A stretch of DNA of 64,000 bases from Tetmemena sp. SeJ-2015 (taxonomy: Eukaryota > Ciliophora > Spirotrichea > Sporadotrichida > Oxytrichidae): assembly GCA_027382625.1 (NCBI GenBank), contig JAJKFJ010022304.1:1-64000 (forward strand), written 5' to 3'. The notes beneath the pieces were generated by a model. It had not been told where the DNA came from. It made no database searches and saw nothing but the letters and a program-made list of their open reading frames with translations. Below are positions 23,301-38,300 of the stretch, one piece after another; the stretch's first letter is position 1, and every line of letters starts with the position of its first letter. A program made the position numbers and the translations under genes.

Positions 23301-26300
23301 CAATGCCAAGGTTCTTTCCATTCTTCTCGGCGACAGACTTCAGCTTATTAAGGAGAACACTGACAGTAGGAGGCCTGGGACAAGGCAATAACCTAATTTC
23401 TTTATAATGCGGACACCAAAGAGAGCTTTCGATAACATTCATTATGTATTCTTTACATAGGTTTTAAAAGTACGAAATTTTTAAACTTACTTTTGTGCTG
23501 GTTTTTTTTTAAATTTATTATTTAAATTATTTTCCCAAAATTTTACTTTACTTTACTTTACTACATTATGTATTCTTCAGTAACAACTTTGGACTTGATT
23601 GAAGGCAAGAAGAACTAGTTTCTAACAGCGGCCTCATATAAATCTCTTTTAGAGTTTATGCACTTGGCGAGCTGGTCAACAGTTGACTTAGAATCTGCCA
23701 TTTAACTAATAATATATTATAAGGTGATATATAATAACATCATAAAAATTATCAACATTCCTTTCCTAATTTCAACACTTAAAATTGAATTTAATTAAGT
23801 TATATTAACATTATGGTATTGAGGCTTGCGTTAATTTAATTTTTAAATTTCTATATTTTTAAATTAAAAAAGAGTTAATATTTACCGATTTAAATCGAAT
23901 CTAAAATTGTTTTCAAGTATTGAGGTGTTTTTATATATCAAAATCATACATATATTTAAGAAATTATTTGAAGCAATTTATTATTTATTAGCAGATCATA
24001 AAAATTATTTTTATGACTATTAAATTTAAAACTTATTTTTAATACTAAAATCTCACAGTGAATTGTTATTTTTTAAAGCTCGGTGGCATTTGATGAGCAA
24101 TTTTTAAATACTTTTAACAATAATCAGATATTTTTAAACATATATTAATTTGAAATATTTTTGCTTATTTTAAACCCTACTCCGTAAGAGAGCAGAATTA
24201 CTTTATTTCAGACACATAATTAACATAATATAAGAAATCAATTTAAAATTTTCTTTAGTTTAGTCTAACCAACGCTCCGAGTTATTTTTGTTAGTTTTTC
24301 TGCAAATAAATTTTATATAATAGTTAGGGAATTAAGAACCCCAAACGGGCTTATAATACTTAATCGATTTAAAGTAATTCACAGGCGTAACTCCTTGATC
24401 AGTTGTGCCACGTCACCGCGAAAGCCCACCGTCGCAAATAAATTTAAAAATTAATTGTGTGAGAAAACAAAATAAAACTGAGCAAATCTTTTTACACTTG
24501 CTTTATAAAATTCGGCATGTCTATTCGAATGTCGAGGGTAGCTATCATTTACACAATAGGTCTTAAATGTTTCTTCTTGTATTTTATGATTTAAAAATTG
24601 TCATATTTTATTCTCTGCGGTAATATTTATAATTCAGCAAATATTCTAAATTTTATATTGGTGAGTGATAATGATAAGATTTCTAACGTAGCTCGTGGTT
24701 GAGTCAACTTCATCAGGTATAGTTGCTGTTAGAGTAATCTTTAACTTATAATTTAACTTACTATTTGAAATTTTTTTTGGGGATAATTTAATTTGGTTGT
24801 GTAAAAAATACTCCACTGGGAGGTTTGTTTTTTTGCCATAAAGTAAAAAAATTCATCATTCACAAAAACAAAAAAATTTATTAGAGGAGGAATAATTTTA
24901 TAATTATTCCTAATTTGTTTTAAAATTAAAGACTATTGTATTTTGCAAAAATATCAATAAAGTAGGGGGGAAAATTATCCTCATCTCGAGGAAATTTCAA
25001 TAGTCAAACCCAATACGGAAAGGGAAAATATATTTCTTTTTGGGAAAAAAGAACGAGTTTATTATAAAAATATGGGAGAAAAAAGGGAAAAGTTTTAAAT
25101 TTACCTTTAATTGTTAGAGTGTCTGGATCTGACCAATTTTAACCCTTTGGGACCAACATTCTCCTGGACTGAAAATTGACGATCTTGAATTTTTAGTAAA
25201 CATAGTTTTCATCTTCATCTCCAGAGAGTGCTAAAATATATTTATGCCAAAGTACGAATATCCTTAGAAACCTTTTTAACTGCGAAAGTCAGAGCCACAT
25301 TGTTCAAAGCAGAGTAAGAAGCTGGAACTTATTTTTATTTTTAAAACAGCGATAAAAAATAAATATCCTTCCCAAACTCAACAGTTACTCTCCCAAACAT
25401 GTCTATTCTAAATAATATCTTAATAGAGAAATTAGTAAAATTATTAAGGCAAATATTTGAAAATTATTATGTAATTCTTGATATCCAAGGCTTGAATTTA
25501 GGATCATAAGCTTATTATTATTTAAATATTAAAATTAAAAGTTATAACGTCTCTATATTCCTTCTTAATTAAGCTTGGAGCTATATGTTGAATTTAGCAG
25601 GCGATTGCTTGAGTCTAATAATAGAGACCTATTCAAAAGAAGTTTAGTTTTGGTAGTTCTTCAGAAAGTGATGATAAAATTTAAATAATTGGCGGTTAGA
25701 AGTGATGTGAACTAAATTCATAAGTGAAAAAAATATCCCCAAGATTTACTCAATTTGGCTGGATAAGCTTCTTTCGAAACATTTCTACTCTGCATTTTCT
25801 TTCTTTAATTTTAAAAGAGGTCACTATCTACATATATTTAAGGCTAAATTTTTTTTTTTTTAATAATAATAATAATTTAAAATAAAAAATAATTAAAAAA
25901 TAAAATTTTAAAATTTTTTAAAATTAAATCCCTTTCCCATAAATTACTTAATCCGAAAATAATTAAACTAATTTTTATAAATTTCCCCCAAGGGACCTAT
26001 TTTAATTAAAATTTTTTTTTTTCAAAAAAGGGGATTAAATTTTTTAAAATTTTTTAATTTTTTAAATATTGTATTTGTGAAGCATCTCTTATGATGAGTT
26101 TCATAAATCGGCTGCTCAAGGCAAAAGCAAAGTTACTGAGAATGATGTTTTAAAAGTCTTCAAGTTATTACTCTGTGATCTTCAAGTCAATTATTTGATA
26201 AATTTGGTCAACCACTGTTTCATTCAGAGTTCCCAAGTACGTCAATCCCTAAGAAGCACTGATTCAATTAAATTAGTTTTATTCACATTTACATACTTGA

Positions 26301-29300
26301 AATTAAATTATACTGATGACATCAATTGCACTATTGAGTAGATTTACAAAGTAGCTAATTAAATTATAAAATATCTAACAGGTCTGCCTTCATTCTTGGT
26401 ATAGTTCCAGTCTGGATAATAAATAAATGATTGACATTTGAGTAGGCTATTTAATCCTGAGTAGACTAAGAAGGAGGAAGAACGAACAAATAGTAAATGT
26501 AGTCAGTTCTCCTACTGGGATCGTACAAGTCAATCAAGGACACAACAACTGGGTGGATTCCTATCTGTTCCACTTAGGTTGGATAAAATGCGAAGTTGTA
26601 AAGTGTGGGTATATACTAAATGAATTATAAAATATATTCTTCAATACTAACACATGTATATATTTTAAATGAACTGAGAATCCGCTTGATTTGGAAGGCT
26701 CAAACCTAAATAAATTAAAGTTTGATCCAATTTATTTTGTCTTTTTTACTTTCCCATAAAAATATAAATATATAATTAAGATTGGCTCAAATAAATAATC
26801 ACTAGAACTTAGAATGGGTGATTATTTGGATTGATGATAGAAGGAATGTATTTGAGATAAAATATAACCCAAATTATAATAAATTTACTAAATTAAATTA
26901 ATAGTAGCTTCCAAAGGTACCAAAAACCATAGTGAAATTATCTAATCTACGATCAAAGTGTGGTCTTTAATCTGGGGGAAGAGTCGCAGCTGAAGTTCTA
27001 GGAGCTTGAGTAGTAGTAATTATTTTGGTAGTAGGTGCTGGAGTCGTTGTTTTTGTTGTTTTAGTGGTAGTGGTTTTTGAAGTAGTTCTGGTTGTTGAGA
27101 TAGTTTAAGAAGTTGTAGTAGTAGTTGAAGTTGTAGTAATAGTTGATGTTGTCGATGTTGTTGTGAATGGGTTTATTTAAAATTATACTATTTTATTTTC
27201 AAAGAATATTCATCAAAATTCAATTTATATTATTTTGATAAATTAAAATACAATATAAATTAATAAATAGAGTTTGGTATTTTTTCCTTTATAGTAGAAA
27301 TTTTGATTAAAATCGGTGATTGATTAAAATAATATATGGAGAGTTGCAACTTCGTGTCAGTTAAAATTATAGATTCACCCTCTGATCTGTTGCTTCTTCG
27401 ATAGAGAATAAAATATTAAAATGAGTTTCTTCTTTAGTCATCTTCACAGCACCACTCAGTAGCGATATATGAAGCGAGCATGAATTTTATTTTCGGACAT
27501 CAACTTCTACTTAACTTGTGCCTCTTATAATTCTTTATTGAGCACTCCCACACAAATATTGCAAGGATGAAAAGTTCTTAGAATTTCGTGCTGAATCGAA
27601 TGGTCTAATCATTATTCAAAATGGACACACTTCAGTAATCACTGATTTATTCCATTTTAATTTAATTTAATGGCTTATTAAATTCTCTTTTTTATTAAAT
27701 TCTCAGCTATATTATTTGAAATGTATGTTTACTATGATAATAGTGAAGTACTTGATATCTTAAATGAAATAAATAAATAAATAATTGAAATCATTAATTT
27801 TATTATTATACAAGAAAGATGCTTAAATATAATTTTCGTTTTATTATTAAATTAGAAATTTACAATCGAGGGCAGTTGACATTAAGGTCTTCTTGGCCAT
27901 TGGTAGTGAGATTGTCCGGTAGTAATTGAATGAATTTCTTCAGCGCTTTCATTCTCCGATATTTGAACTTTTTTAAGGTGGTGATATTAAAATCGTAATA
28001 GATGAGCACTATACCTTAAGATAGATCCACTTCTCTTCATATATTAGGGTCTGCAAGAATAAATTAGCTTTTATGAAATGACCAATTCAGATTAAGATGA
28101 TAAAGCTTATTGTTTGAAATTTATTTGGAGTACTCTTTTGGAGATAGCATTTCAGGCGAAAATGTCATATGAAGGTATCACCTAAAACTAGGAATGTCTT
28201 TGATCTATCAAGGATCTAGGCCTTTTTTTACCTTCAACTCTACACTAACAAATGAACAAATTATTTTTAGCTATGTGATATAAAGTCATAGTCAGGAGCT
28301 CGTAGAGCTCACCTGTGTCAGATGGTGTGCCACCACCATTTGTGACGCGATGAGTTGGAATACGTCTCATTTTTTGGTTATTCTAGTCCTTACTTTATTT
28401 CGTTTAATTCTTAAATTTTATATATTTAGATAAATCATTTTTTAATCTATGTTATTACAAATAAATAAAGGGAAATAGATAAATTGACTTCTTTTGTCCT
28501 TCTAAATATTTTTAAAGGATATTTTAAAGAAATTTATTTCGCATATAAACTTTCATAACATTTTTAACTTAAAATAAATCATTTTATAAATTTACTTAGT
28601 AAAATTATCTTATTTTTAAATAAGATTAATTTTTGTATTAAAAAGAACTTCACACATTCAAGAAATTAACTTATTAAATATATATTTTGAATTATTCAAT
28701 ATCGTTTAAAGCGAATTAATTTTTATTGATTTTATTTCGAACATAATTTAGAAATAACTAAATAAATTGAGTTAAAAAAAAACTTATTAATTTTAAAGCT
28801 TGGAAATATTTTTATATTTAAAATGATCATAATAAAATCTTGGAATCCTAAAATTTCTCTCACTTAGGTTAGATAATAGGTGTCATCTTATTGATCAAAA
28901 TAAATTAAAAATATTAATTAATTTTATAATTTAAACAACATTCATGCAAGCATCATAAATGAGGATTCTGAACCCTTTAACATCTTTTTAGTGAATAAAA
29001 TGACAGTTTAAGCTATAATTAAAACAAAATACAGAAAATGCAAGATAAAAGTTAAAAATTATATTTAACAAATCAAATTATTCTAATATATTTTGGTAAA
29101 TTTTAAGTCTTTATTTAATTTTATAAGAGTTGGTTTTATAGTAAACTTAGTCTTATCGGCATCCATTGTCATAATTACAATTTATTTATATAATTTAAAT
29201 ATAATTAACTCCTTTTATATTATGAATTAATTTAAAGTCATAAACTTTGGGAGTCCATTAGTTACAGTTGCATTTGTATTGCTTTTATTAAATATTGTTT

Positions 29301-32300
29301 TATTTGTAAAAATAACTATGAAACCTAAATTTCTCTTTAAAGATTTTTAAAATATTGAATATGTTTTAAGAATAAACTGATTTAAAGAATAATTGAAGTG
29401 TAACTCATAGAATCTATTGTAGGAGTACCACACTTCGAAGACAAGGGACCGAAAATTATGTCCGCAAATTACTCAGCATACACTGTAGTGGTCTAATTCT
29501 AGGACACTTAATCACTGATTTATAAGATATTCAATTATAAAAATACCATTTTTAAATTATAGTAGGCGCATCTTTTTAAAATTTAAATTGCTACAAATTT
29601 AAAATTATAATATTTGCTTTAAGACATTTTTTATATAAACATCAAAATTAAATTCGAATTCCCATACTCTAAATAAAAGTAATTCAAATTAGATTTTAAA
29701 TAATTAGTTGCAATAAGGAATATAATTTATTATCTGCATTCTTACTTAAAAATTATTATAAAAATATAGTTAATTTATTTTTGCACCAACTATTGTCATG
29801 CATTTTAGGATCTCCTCCTAAATCAACAGTTGAAATAGTGGGCTTTAAAATATCAATGTGCGCACAATAATTTCCAGATATTGTGTCCGTGTTCTATGCA
29901 GGTGCGCTACAATAATAGTAATTGACTATAAATATATTTTAAAAATTATTATAAGATGATAAATTAGTTTTATTCTGTAATAATCTTAATTATTTTGCCT
30001 ATCTATTATAAATCAAGGTCTTACAACTTTTTCTCTCACAAAATAATTGATTTCAATATACTAAAACAATAGAAAGAAAAAATAAACGAATACTATATAG
30101 CTTAGGCATTTTGTAAAACTAATTTTCTTTAATTCTTTTTAAATTCTTTTAGTAAAGTAAATTATTTTATTCATAAAAGAATAAATTGAGTACGAAATTT
30201 GAATCATATAACATAGCATTTGTGTGTTATCTTATTTATCTCTATGAAAATAGAGAATATTTTATTTTTTTAATTTATTTAATAGTAAATTGTGTATAAT
30301 TTTTAATAGGAGAACTAGCCATCTACGTATTTATCTACCGAATCTTTATAAGATATGATTGATTTTAATCATCGATTGAGAGTAGATTCCATATAACTGC
30401 ATTCTAAGTGACTATATCAAACCCTGTCTCAAGATTATAAGTAGAAATCTATATAATTTTAATAAATCATGAAAGCTTTCTACCCGCTGCCACTAAAAGC
30501 TGCATTTCCTCCAGGGAAACTATACGAAGAACTAGCAAACAAATATTACTAAAATTAAATAATCATCAATTATTTATCACTTAAAACAAAATATTCTTCA
30601 AGATTTTTTTAAAGAGTTTGAGCAAAATATTCTAATATAAGAAGTTTAAAACGTTTGATATGTTAAAATGATTAAATAAGAGGTTAAAACAATAATTTAA
30701 GAACTTGTATGGGAATTGATTAATTTTTTTAATAGTTTTTATCGGAATTTATATTTTATCACTGTAAAAATAAAATGTTCTAAATTTTTATATGAGAATA
30801 AGCTTTGCCATCTGCTGGCACATATATCGGATTTTAAGCGATAGTTACTGGACTAAGAAGAATGTTTTGCTACGAAATTAATAAAATAAATATTTTTAAA
30901 CCACTTGATAAGTTGACCCTGATTATTTTATGATAGCACATCTAAACTAAAGATTAAATAATTAATATTAAATTAAATATGAATAATCTAAAATAAATAA
31001 GACTTATCATTTTTAAACTCATAAATTAAGTTTTAAATTAAAGAGGACAAGACGAAGTACAGTGGGATTGGTGAAATCCTAAGATGTCATGTAAAGTTTA
31101 TAAGAGCCTGCATAGAACAAATCAAGACACTCCCCTATTTAAACAATTTTTATTAACTGTAATTTAATTATAAATCTAAGATAAAATAGCTTAAATAAGT
31201 GGAATGAGATGAGATTTAGGATGGGAATTAAATTAGTTGAAGGATGAACTCTGCATTATAAAGCGAGTTTGGAAATAATGCAGTGAATATTAACTCAATT
31301 AGCATAATTATTAATGATGTGGCTGATGCTTGAATGCATGAGGAAGTTTGAGAGAGTGCTATATATATAATATTTTTTTGTTTATTATTGAATACGCCCT
31401 CTGGCCCCTATTAGAGGGATCTTGGTCCAATATGGAATCGCAGACTCTTTGAAGCCTTAGCCATGAGCTGCTGCCAAAGTGAGGACTAATGCTATGAATC
31501 ACTATTGTTAAGCAAATCTTAACTCCAAATTGAAATGAATACTTCGTTAAAGAATTAAATTTTAAGGGAATATAATTTTGGATCTCAAATTCTTCTTTTT
31601 TTTAATAACAATCAATTTTGTATTTATAATCTAAAATTTATTAGGAATAGATTACTATTAAAAAAAATCCTCTATAAGGCTTTCTTTAGTATAATAAGAA
31701 TTTTTATAAAGAATCACATATAATAGCATTAAAATAAATATAGTAAAAAATTGAAGTCAATTAAAAAATTGAAGCAAAAATTCAAATCCGAAACAGAAAA
31801 AAGTTCTGCTAATTAGAAAAAAAATTATTAAAAAATGTTAATTATTCTTGCTTTATGCTAATAATTTTGAGGAATAAAATTTTTAAGTAAGTGAGGGAAG
31901 CTTAATTTCTCTCTATAAATAGAGAGGCGTTTCAACTTTCACCTTTTTAATTTATCCGATTATTTTTTACTCTCCAGATATAAGTTGATTAACGAATTGT
32001 TATTATAATCTTATAAAATCTTTATTATAGGATGAATACGAATGCTTTATCGTGAATTGTTTTTCCTTTTAATAACAGTCAATTATTACATCTTACTTTA
32101 ATTGGGGTTTGATAGTTTAATTTGCGAATTTAGGGAAAACATACTTTTTGTACATAGCAGTATTACTAGTTTATCTCTTAACACTCCCTTGTGCTCGAGT
32201 TGTTTTATCCTCTAGTGTGGTATTCTGGATGCTCAAAGCTCAAGCCATACTGCTTTAAATTCATGCTCTGCCTTGTTGCACTTTGCCTTCCAGCACTAAA

Positions 32301-35300
32301 CTTTTATGGCTCTCTCGACTTAACGAAGCATTCTGAGGGTAAGGCATAGCTAATATTTCAGTTGATCCTGCTTCCCTTACTTTCTCTGCACTGAGCCTTA
32401 AGCTATAGGCACATTTAGTTAAGCTAGCAAATGAAGAATGGGGTAAATGGAGGAATGAAATCATATTAGAAATTTAAACCCCGCCAATTCGCACCACCAA
32501 CCACCCCGCCAATTCACACCAAGGAATTCACTAAAGCATACTGATGAACTTACCTCAGGAGAACGTTTGCCAATGACCTTCTAATCTTATTTGGCTCGTG
32601 ATATTATCCTTCGAATCGGCTGCTTTCTAATGAGTTAGAAGCTCTTGCAACCAAGATCCATCGAGTTACAATTTCAATATCTAGCATCCCTTTAAGCTGC
32701 AGTTTTTAATAGAAGACTCGACTCCTGCTCTTCTAGGCCTCTCAAGTCATCTCACTAAAATGCCATTTCAGTTGCCAGCTTCTTCATTTCGCTTGAATCG
32801 ATCTTTGTACAGCTCTCGAGTGTGGCAGCTTTCCATAATTGTTCTCAAATGAAAGAGTAGCATCTCCTCTTAAAAAAGATCTCTGAGGAGTCGAAGGTGG
32901 TTTCAGGAGACTGTGACTATGAGGAGTAGTAGATGCTAGTCTTGCGTTGCGAAATCATTGGGTAAATAAGTCCTTCCATTTTAAAATTATAAGATGAAAC
33001 CCCAAATATAATTAAAGAACTCCTAATTAATCAGTCGTTATTTTAGAGAAAAAATAATTCACGATAAAGCATTCGTATTCATCCTATAATTTAAGGTTTT
33101 ATTTCTGGCATTGGGTAGTTTTGCTTATATTTTAAGGTTGGAGGATTGGTCGCGAAATCAGAAAGCCAAAATATTTACCTTTGCTAAACTAAACCTCCTG
33201 TGCAGGCAAATAACTCCCTCGAGGTTCCAGAAAGATAAGTTGTAACTTTCTAGAAATAGTAGCCGGACCCAGTTACAGATGAGAATTCTCTGCTCCAAAG
33301 TTAAAAAAAAATTCTAAAGGGCTCAATTTATTTTAAACAAGTTTTGGGATTTAGAGCATCGGCGACTTAACCTAATCAAAAATAAAATCAACTAAGGCTT
33401 GCTTAAGATTGAATGCTATTAATTAATTAATTTCTAAGATTAATCTAAATTTAAAGATAAAGAATAAAATTAAAATAAAATATCACTCACTTTAACTCTA
33501 TATTTAAATTATAATTATATCAAGTTTGATTTGGTAAATAATAAAAAGAGAATTTTTGATAAATGCTAAAAGATTTTCGAATCAGTTAAAATGCTTTAAT
33601 ATAAATTCAAATTTATACTTTAGAATTCAAGCCAAATTATTTATTTATAAATTTAAAAATAACTATTTTTGTGGGTAAAAGTTATCAAATTTGAAATATT
33701 TATATAAAACTATCGATATTAACTCTGTAATTTTATTCTTATCTATAAAAAAATAAGCTGCAGTTCTTATGGCCAATTCTTAATGGGGAGAGGGACTGAA
33801 TTGCATACCCATTATAATCAAAATATATTTAAAAAATGTTTATAAGTACCAAAGTTATCTAAAAATGTAAAAAATTTAGTAATTTTGGCCTTTAAATTTC
33901 CAAAGAGTGATATTTTATTATATCAGATCATTTTTAGATGATATTTTTGTAGATATCCCATGAATTAAATAAATTTTTGTTGCTATTTTTATCTTTAAAT
34001 AATTAAGTTTCAGTTGTTCGACTCTTTTTTCTCCTGCTTCTTGTCATGAGTTTTCGATAAAAATTATGTACCTATGTACTTATTTTTATATAGATAAATT
34101 GGTATCTTATTTTCTCTACGAATTTTTATAATTATTCTTGAAAATTAAATAAATTTGCAAAATTTTAATAATAAATTTATTAGAATTTATCAGAGAGTTC
34201 TCTTAAGAAATTATATACGATTTTTGATAAAATTAGTGATTCACTTAAACTTTTCAGATTCTTAAATAAACAATATTCGATTCAACAGAGTATTTAAAAT
34301 TATTATTTAATTTTGTAACTTAATTTGTATTTTAAAACTCAAATTTATTTAAAGACGATTGTATAAAAAAAAAAAAGCTCTTAATTAATCTAAAAGACTT
34401 TTCATAAAATTTGAAATGATCAAAATTGACTCTGGAAGAAAAAATTTAATAAAAAGATTTCTTCATTTTTTGACATTTTTGCTGATATTTACCTTAATCT
34501 ACTATTTTTAAAATAAGATTATAAAAAGTTGGAAGGTTGTAAGCTTAAGTCCTCCCTAAATTCTTTTGTATACTTTCTAATTTTAATAAAATAAAATATT
34601 GCTAAAAGTACAGGATAAGTATTAATTGATCCTACTAATCCTCCTCCTCCTCCTCCGGTCCCAAAAATTGCTCGTCTACCTGAACTTTAATAAAATGCAA
34701 AACATTTATTAAATATTCAATTCTATTTTAAATTTCATTAAAATATATATATATATAAATATTAGGATCTTATTACAAATTTATTTCATTTTCTGTTTTA
34801 AAATGGCGAATTCTAATATATTTCTAATAATACCGCCTTGCTCTGGTCTCTACTTTTTATTTTAATTCTTATTCTTTTCTTATTCATTTCAGTTATTTGG
34901 CTCTCATTTGAGTTAACTTTCTAAAATTCTCTTAGTCATCAGCTCAGTTTCTCTTGATCCTTGCAGTAGATTATTTCTCTGCGTCATTGAGATTTCCATC
35001 CTTCACTTGCTTTGATTGAAAATCAAGTCTCCTCGGTTAAAAATTGAGATGAAAGAGTAGCTTTTTTTCATTCCGGAAATATATTTTAAGATAGTCGATT
35101 CGAAATTTATATCTTTTAAATTCTCATTAATTTCAATTTATAGAAACTTGTGAAAGATTTAGAAATAAGGTGGGAGCACGTATCTCGAAAACTCCTAAAA
35201 ATCATTCGATCTCGACTATTCTAGGCCCATCCATCTTTAAGTGAATAACAAAAAAAATGAGTTATTGAGTAAAATTCGAAACCCTTCTTCTGGCTAAAAC

Positions 35301-38300
35301 TTTTATGATAAATCCGAAATTTTCATTTTTAAATATTATATTATATGTAGAAATGCTCATAATCATGAAATAATTCTTTCTTATAGTATGATATCCCTTT
35401 GGCTTTTTGGGTTTTCAAAATTAATTAGGCCAAATCTATGAGATAATCTTAAACAAATTAGTCTTTATCTTCCAAAGAAGATAGAACATAGTAAAATGTA
35501 ATACTCGTAATAATTTTTTGGACGATAGTTATTTACAGAATAATTACTCATGCCATCATTCTAAAACTTTAATTATATAGGTAACCATCAATTAAAAGTC
35601 TTAGGTTGACTTAGTTAAGCCTTAGAATTAAAGGGGGGGCCTATCCTCGTCATCCACTTTTTTCATGAAAATATTTTAAATCTTAATTCAGCCAAAAATC
35701 AGCCAAAAACAATAATTTTTTAGTCCAAATTCAAATTCAAAGGGTCAATCCAGGATATATTCTTTATTTTAGAAAAGTAGCTTTAATTTTTTTAAATAAA
35801 AGTCTCTAGATTATCTTTCGGAAAATTTTATTAAAAACTAGCTATATTTTATAAACAAAGTATAGAATACAAAGAAAAGAAATTTTAATAAAATTATTTA
35901 GATTTATATAAAATAATAGTTTGTGTTTTATTGGGTTGTTTAAATATAATGAAGATCCTAATAGTTTATGTTTTAATTGAGAGATCTCTGAGCTTCTGAA
36001 ATATTTTTCTTAAATATATAATATTATAAATTTTTTATATAATAAATTTTGCAATTTGATATTTTTACAAAATATATATTCATTCAAAGATCTTTTTAAA
36101 ATACTAAAATAAGGAATATGGCTTAGATGGACCCTTTGAATTTGAATTTGGATTAAAAAATTAGTATTTTTGGCTGATTTTTGGCTTGGTCATGATTTTT
36201 CATATTTTCATGTAAAAAAATTGGATGACGAGGAAAGGCCCCCCCCCCGAATTAAAGAATCTTGCATTTGACTATCTTCTTTGGAAGATAAAGACTAATT
36301 TGTTTAAGATTATCTCATAGATTTGGCCTAATTAATTTTGAAAACCCAAAAAGCCAAAGGGATATCATACTATAAGAAAGAATTATTTCATGATTATGAG
36401 CATTTCTACATATAATATAATATTTAAAAATGAAAATTTCGGATTTATCATAAAAGTTTTAGCCAGAAGAAGGGTTTCGAATTTTACTCAATAACTCATT
36501 TTTTTTGTTATTCACTTAAAGATGGATGGGCCTGGAATAGTCGAGATCGAATGATTTTTAGGAGTTTTCGAGATACGTGCTCGCCCCCAAAATAATATTT
36601 CTATTGTTAAAATTTAAGAAAAAGATATTGAGATTTGCTTTAGGATATTTTACAAAATCTTTTAACTATATTTTTTTAAAAAGATTATTTATTTAAAAAT
36701 CCTGTTAGAGTTACTGTGCCTCCACCTATCATTACAAAATTCTAGTTTTCAAATGGATCATAACTTAGAGATAAATAATTATATCATTATTATAATGTAT
36801 ATATAGCATCATTTACTATGTAAAATTTTTAATTAATATAAAATACCTTGGCTGACTATATTTTATTGAGTATTTTTTATATTCGTTTTCGCCTAATTTT
36901 AAAGTATGAATATAGGTAAGAATTTAATGGGGGAAAAAAGGTACATTATCATCTTTTAACTAGGTCATTTTAAAGAATTTAAACAGACACTTATTAGAAT
37001 CAGTTTTTTTTAAAAAACTCATTCTTTTAAAAAATATAATGTTTATAGCAGAGAATAAAATAAAAAGAGATTTAAATTAGATATTAAAATAAAATCAAAT
37101 AAATCAGTGACAGGGTGGAGTGTGTCTAATTTAAATAATTATTAGACCATTCGATTCAGCATCAAAATTTAATAACTTTTTTATCATTGTAACTTTTGTG
37201 TGGGAGTGCTCAGTAAAGAGTTATAAGCGACACAAGTTGCGATGAAGATGATGATGAGGATGAGGAAGAATGCGTGAGTCATATCTCATTGCTGAGAGGT
37301 GCTACGAAGATGATTAAAGAAGAAATTCATATTAATTTTTAATAAGCTATCGAACAAGCTACAGATCGGGTGGTTATTCTGCGATTTGAACTCTCACCAT
37401 TTTGCAACTCTCCCAATTATTATTTTAACCAATAATCGATTTTAATTAAAATTCCTACTATATTACAAGAGTTGATCAGGCTGGGAGTCATTCCCAGGTT
37501 TTTAAATTTATAAAAAGATTAAGCCAGTTAAAAATTATTTAATGAAATGCTGAATAAAGCTCTTTTCGAATAATTGCTATAAATTAATACAGCGAAGCGT
37601 TATGTAGTATTAAGTTTTTAATAAAGTTATAATTATTAATTTAAAGATGCTTGACGCATCATATAGCGGTCAAGGGTGCAATCTCTGAAACTTATTGCTC
37701 ACTCTTTACTTGCTGCTGTATTGTGATAAGTAAGTTGTTGCCATTTCCCTGAGCCCAGGTGATAACTCCGAGATATCATGCTGTGACTCTCGGTACTCAA
37801 TCTTGGTGTCTTTCGCTAAATTTTATTTACGATTCCCTGGTCAGCCTGGTTGAGAATTTCTAGCACAAGTGCAGCTGCCTGAAATATGTCTTTTTCTAAA
37901 ATCAGATGATCTTCATGGGTCTCGCACTTGCTAAAGGAAAAAGATTATGGATATTGTATTTGTGGAGCCTTACTGCTACACTCAAGTTGCTTTGTGGGAG
38001 TTTATTGCTTTCAGAGGCTCATCATTTTTGGATTCCTACTGCTAAAAAAGGAAAAAAGTAATGGGATTAAGAGACAACATATTAGCAAGGTTGTTTCTTG
38101 GAATTATAGGAAGGCATGAGGGCAGCGAAATATTTCTGAATTGCTTCAAGTGCAGATCATGGAAGCGACATCAAGTAAGTGATTCAATTTCTGCAGTCGG
38201 TAGATTAGCTTGAATGCGAGTTCACACTCTAGTGTAATATGAGGAGCTTGCTCTCTTATCCTTTGGTTTGATGTAAAGAGTGCATCTCATTCCCCATGAA

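Larger units (their letters stand above)
21600..23740. mobile_element. decayed Tc1/mariner-IS630 element inserted in copy 1
   Basis: About 2.1 kb present in copy 1 only. Copy 2 runs straight from AATTATAAATCAT to AAAAATTATTAATATTCC near 46.09 kb. It carries a plus-strand transposase and a convergent minus-strand ORF. The ends (TTATGAGGATATATAATA on the left, GTGATATATAATAACAT on the right) are only weakly inverted, so exact borders are uncertain. Two ORFs beside a DDE transposase recall ciliate germline transposons such as TBE and Tec, but I cannot assign it to either. Confidence 0.75.
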
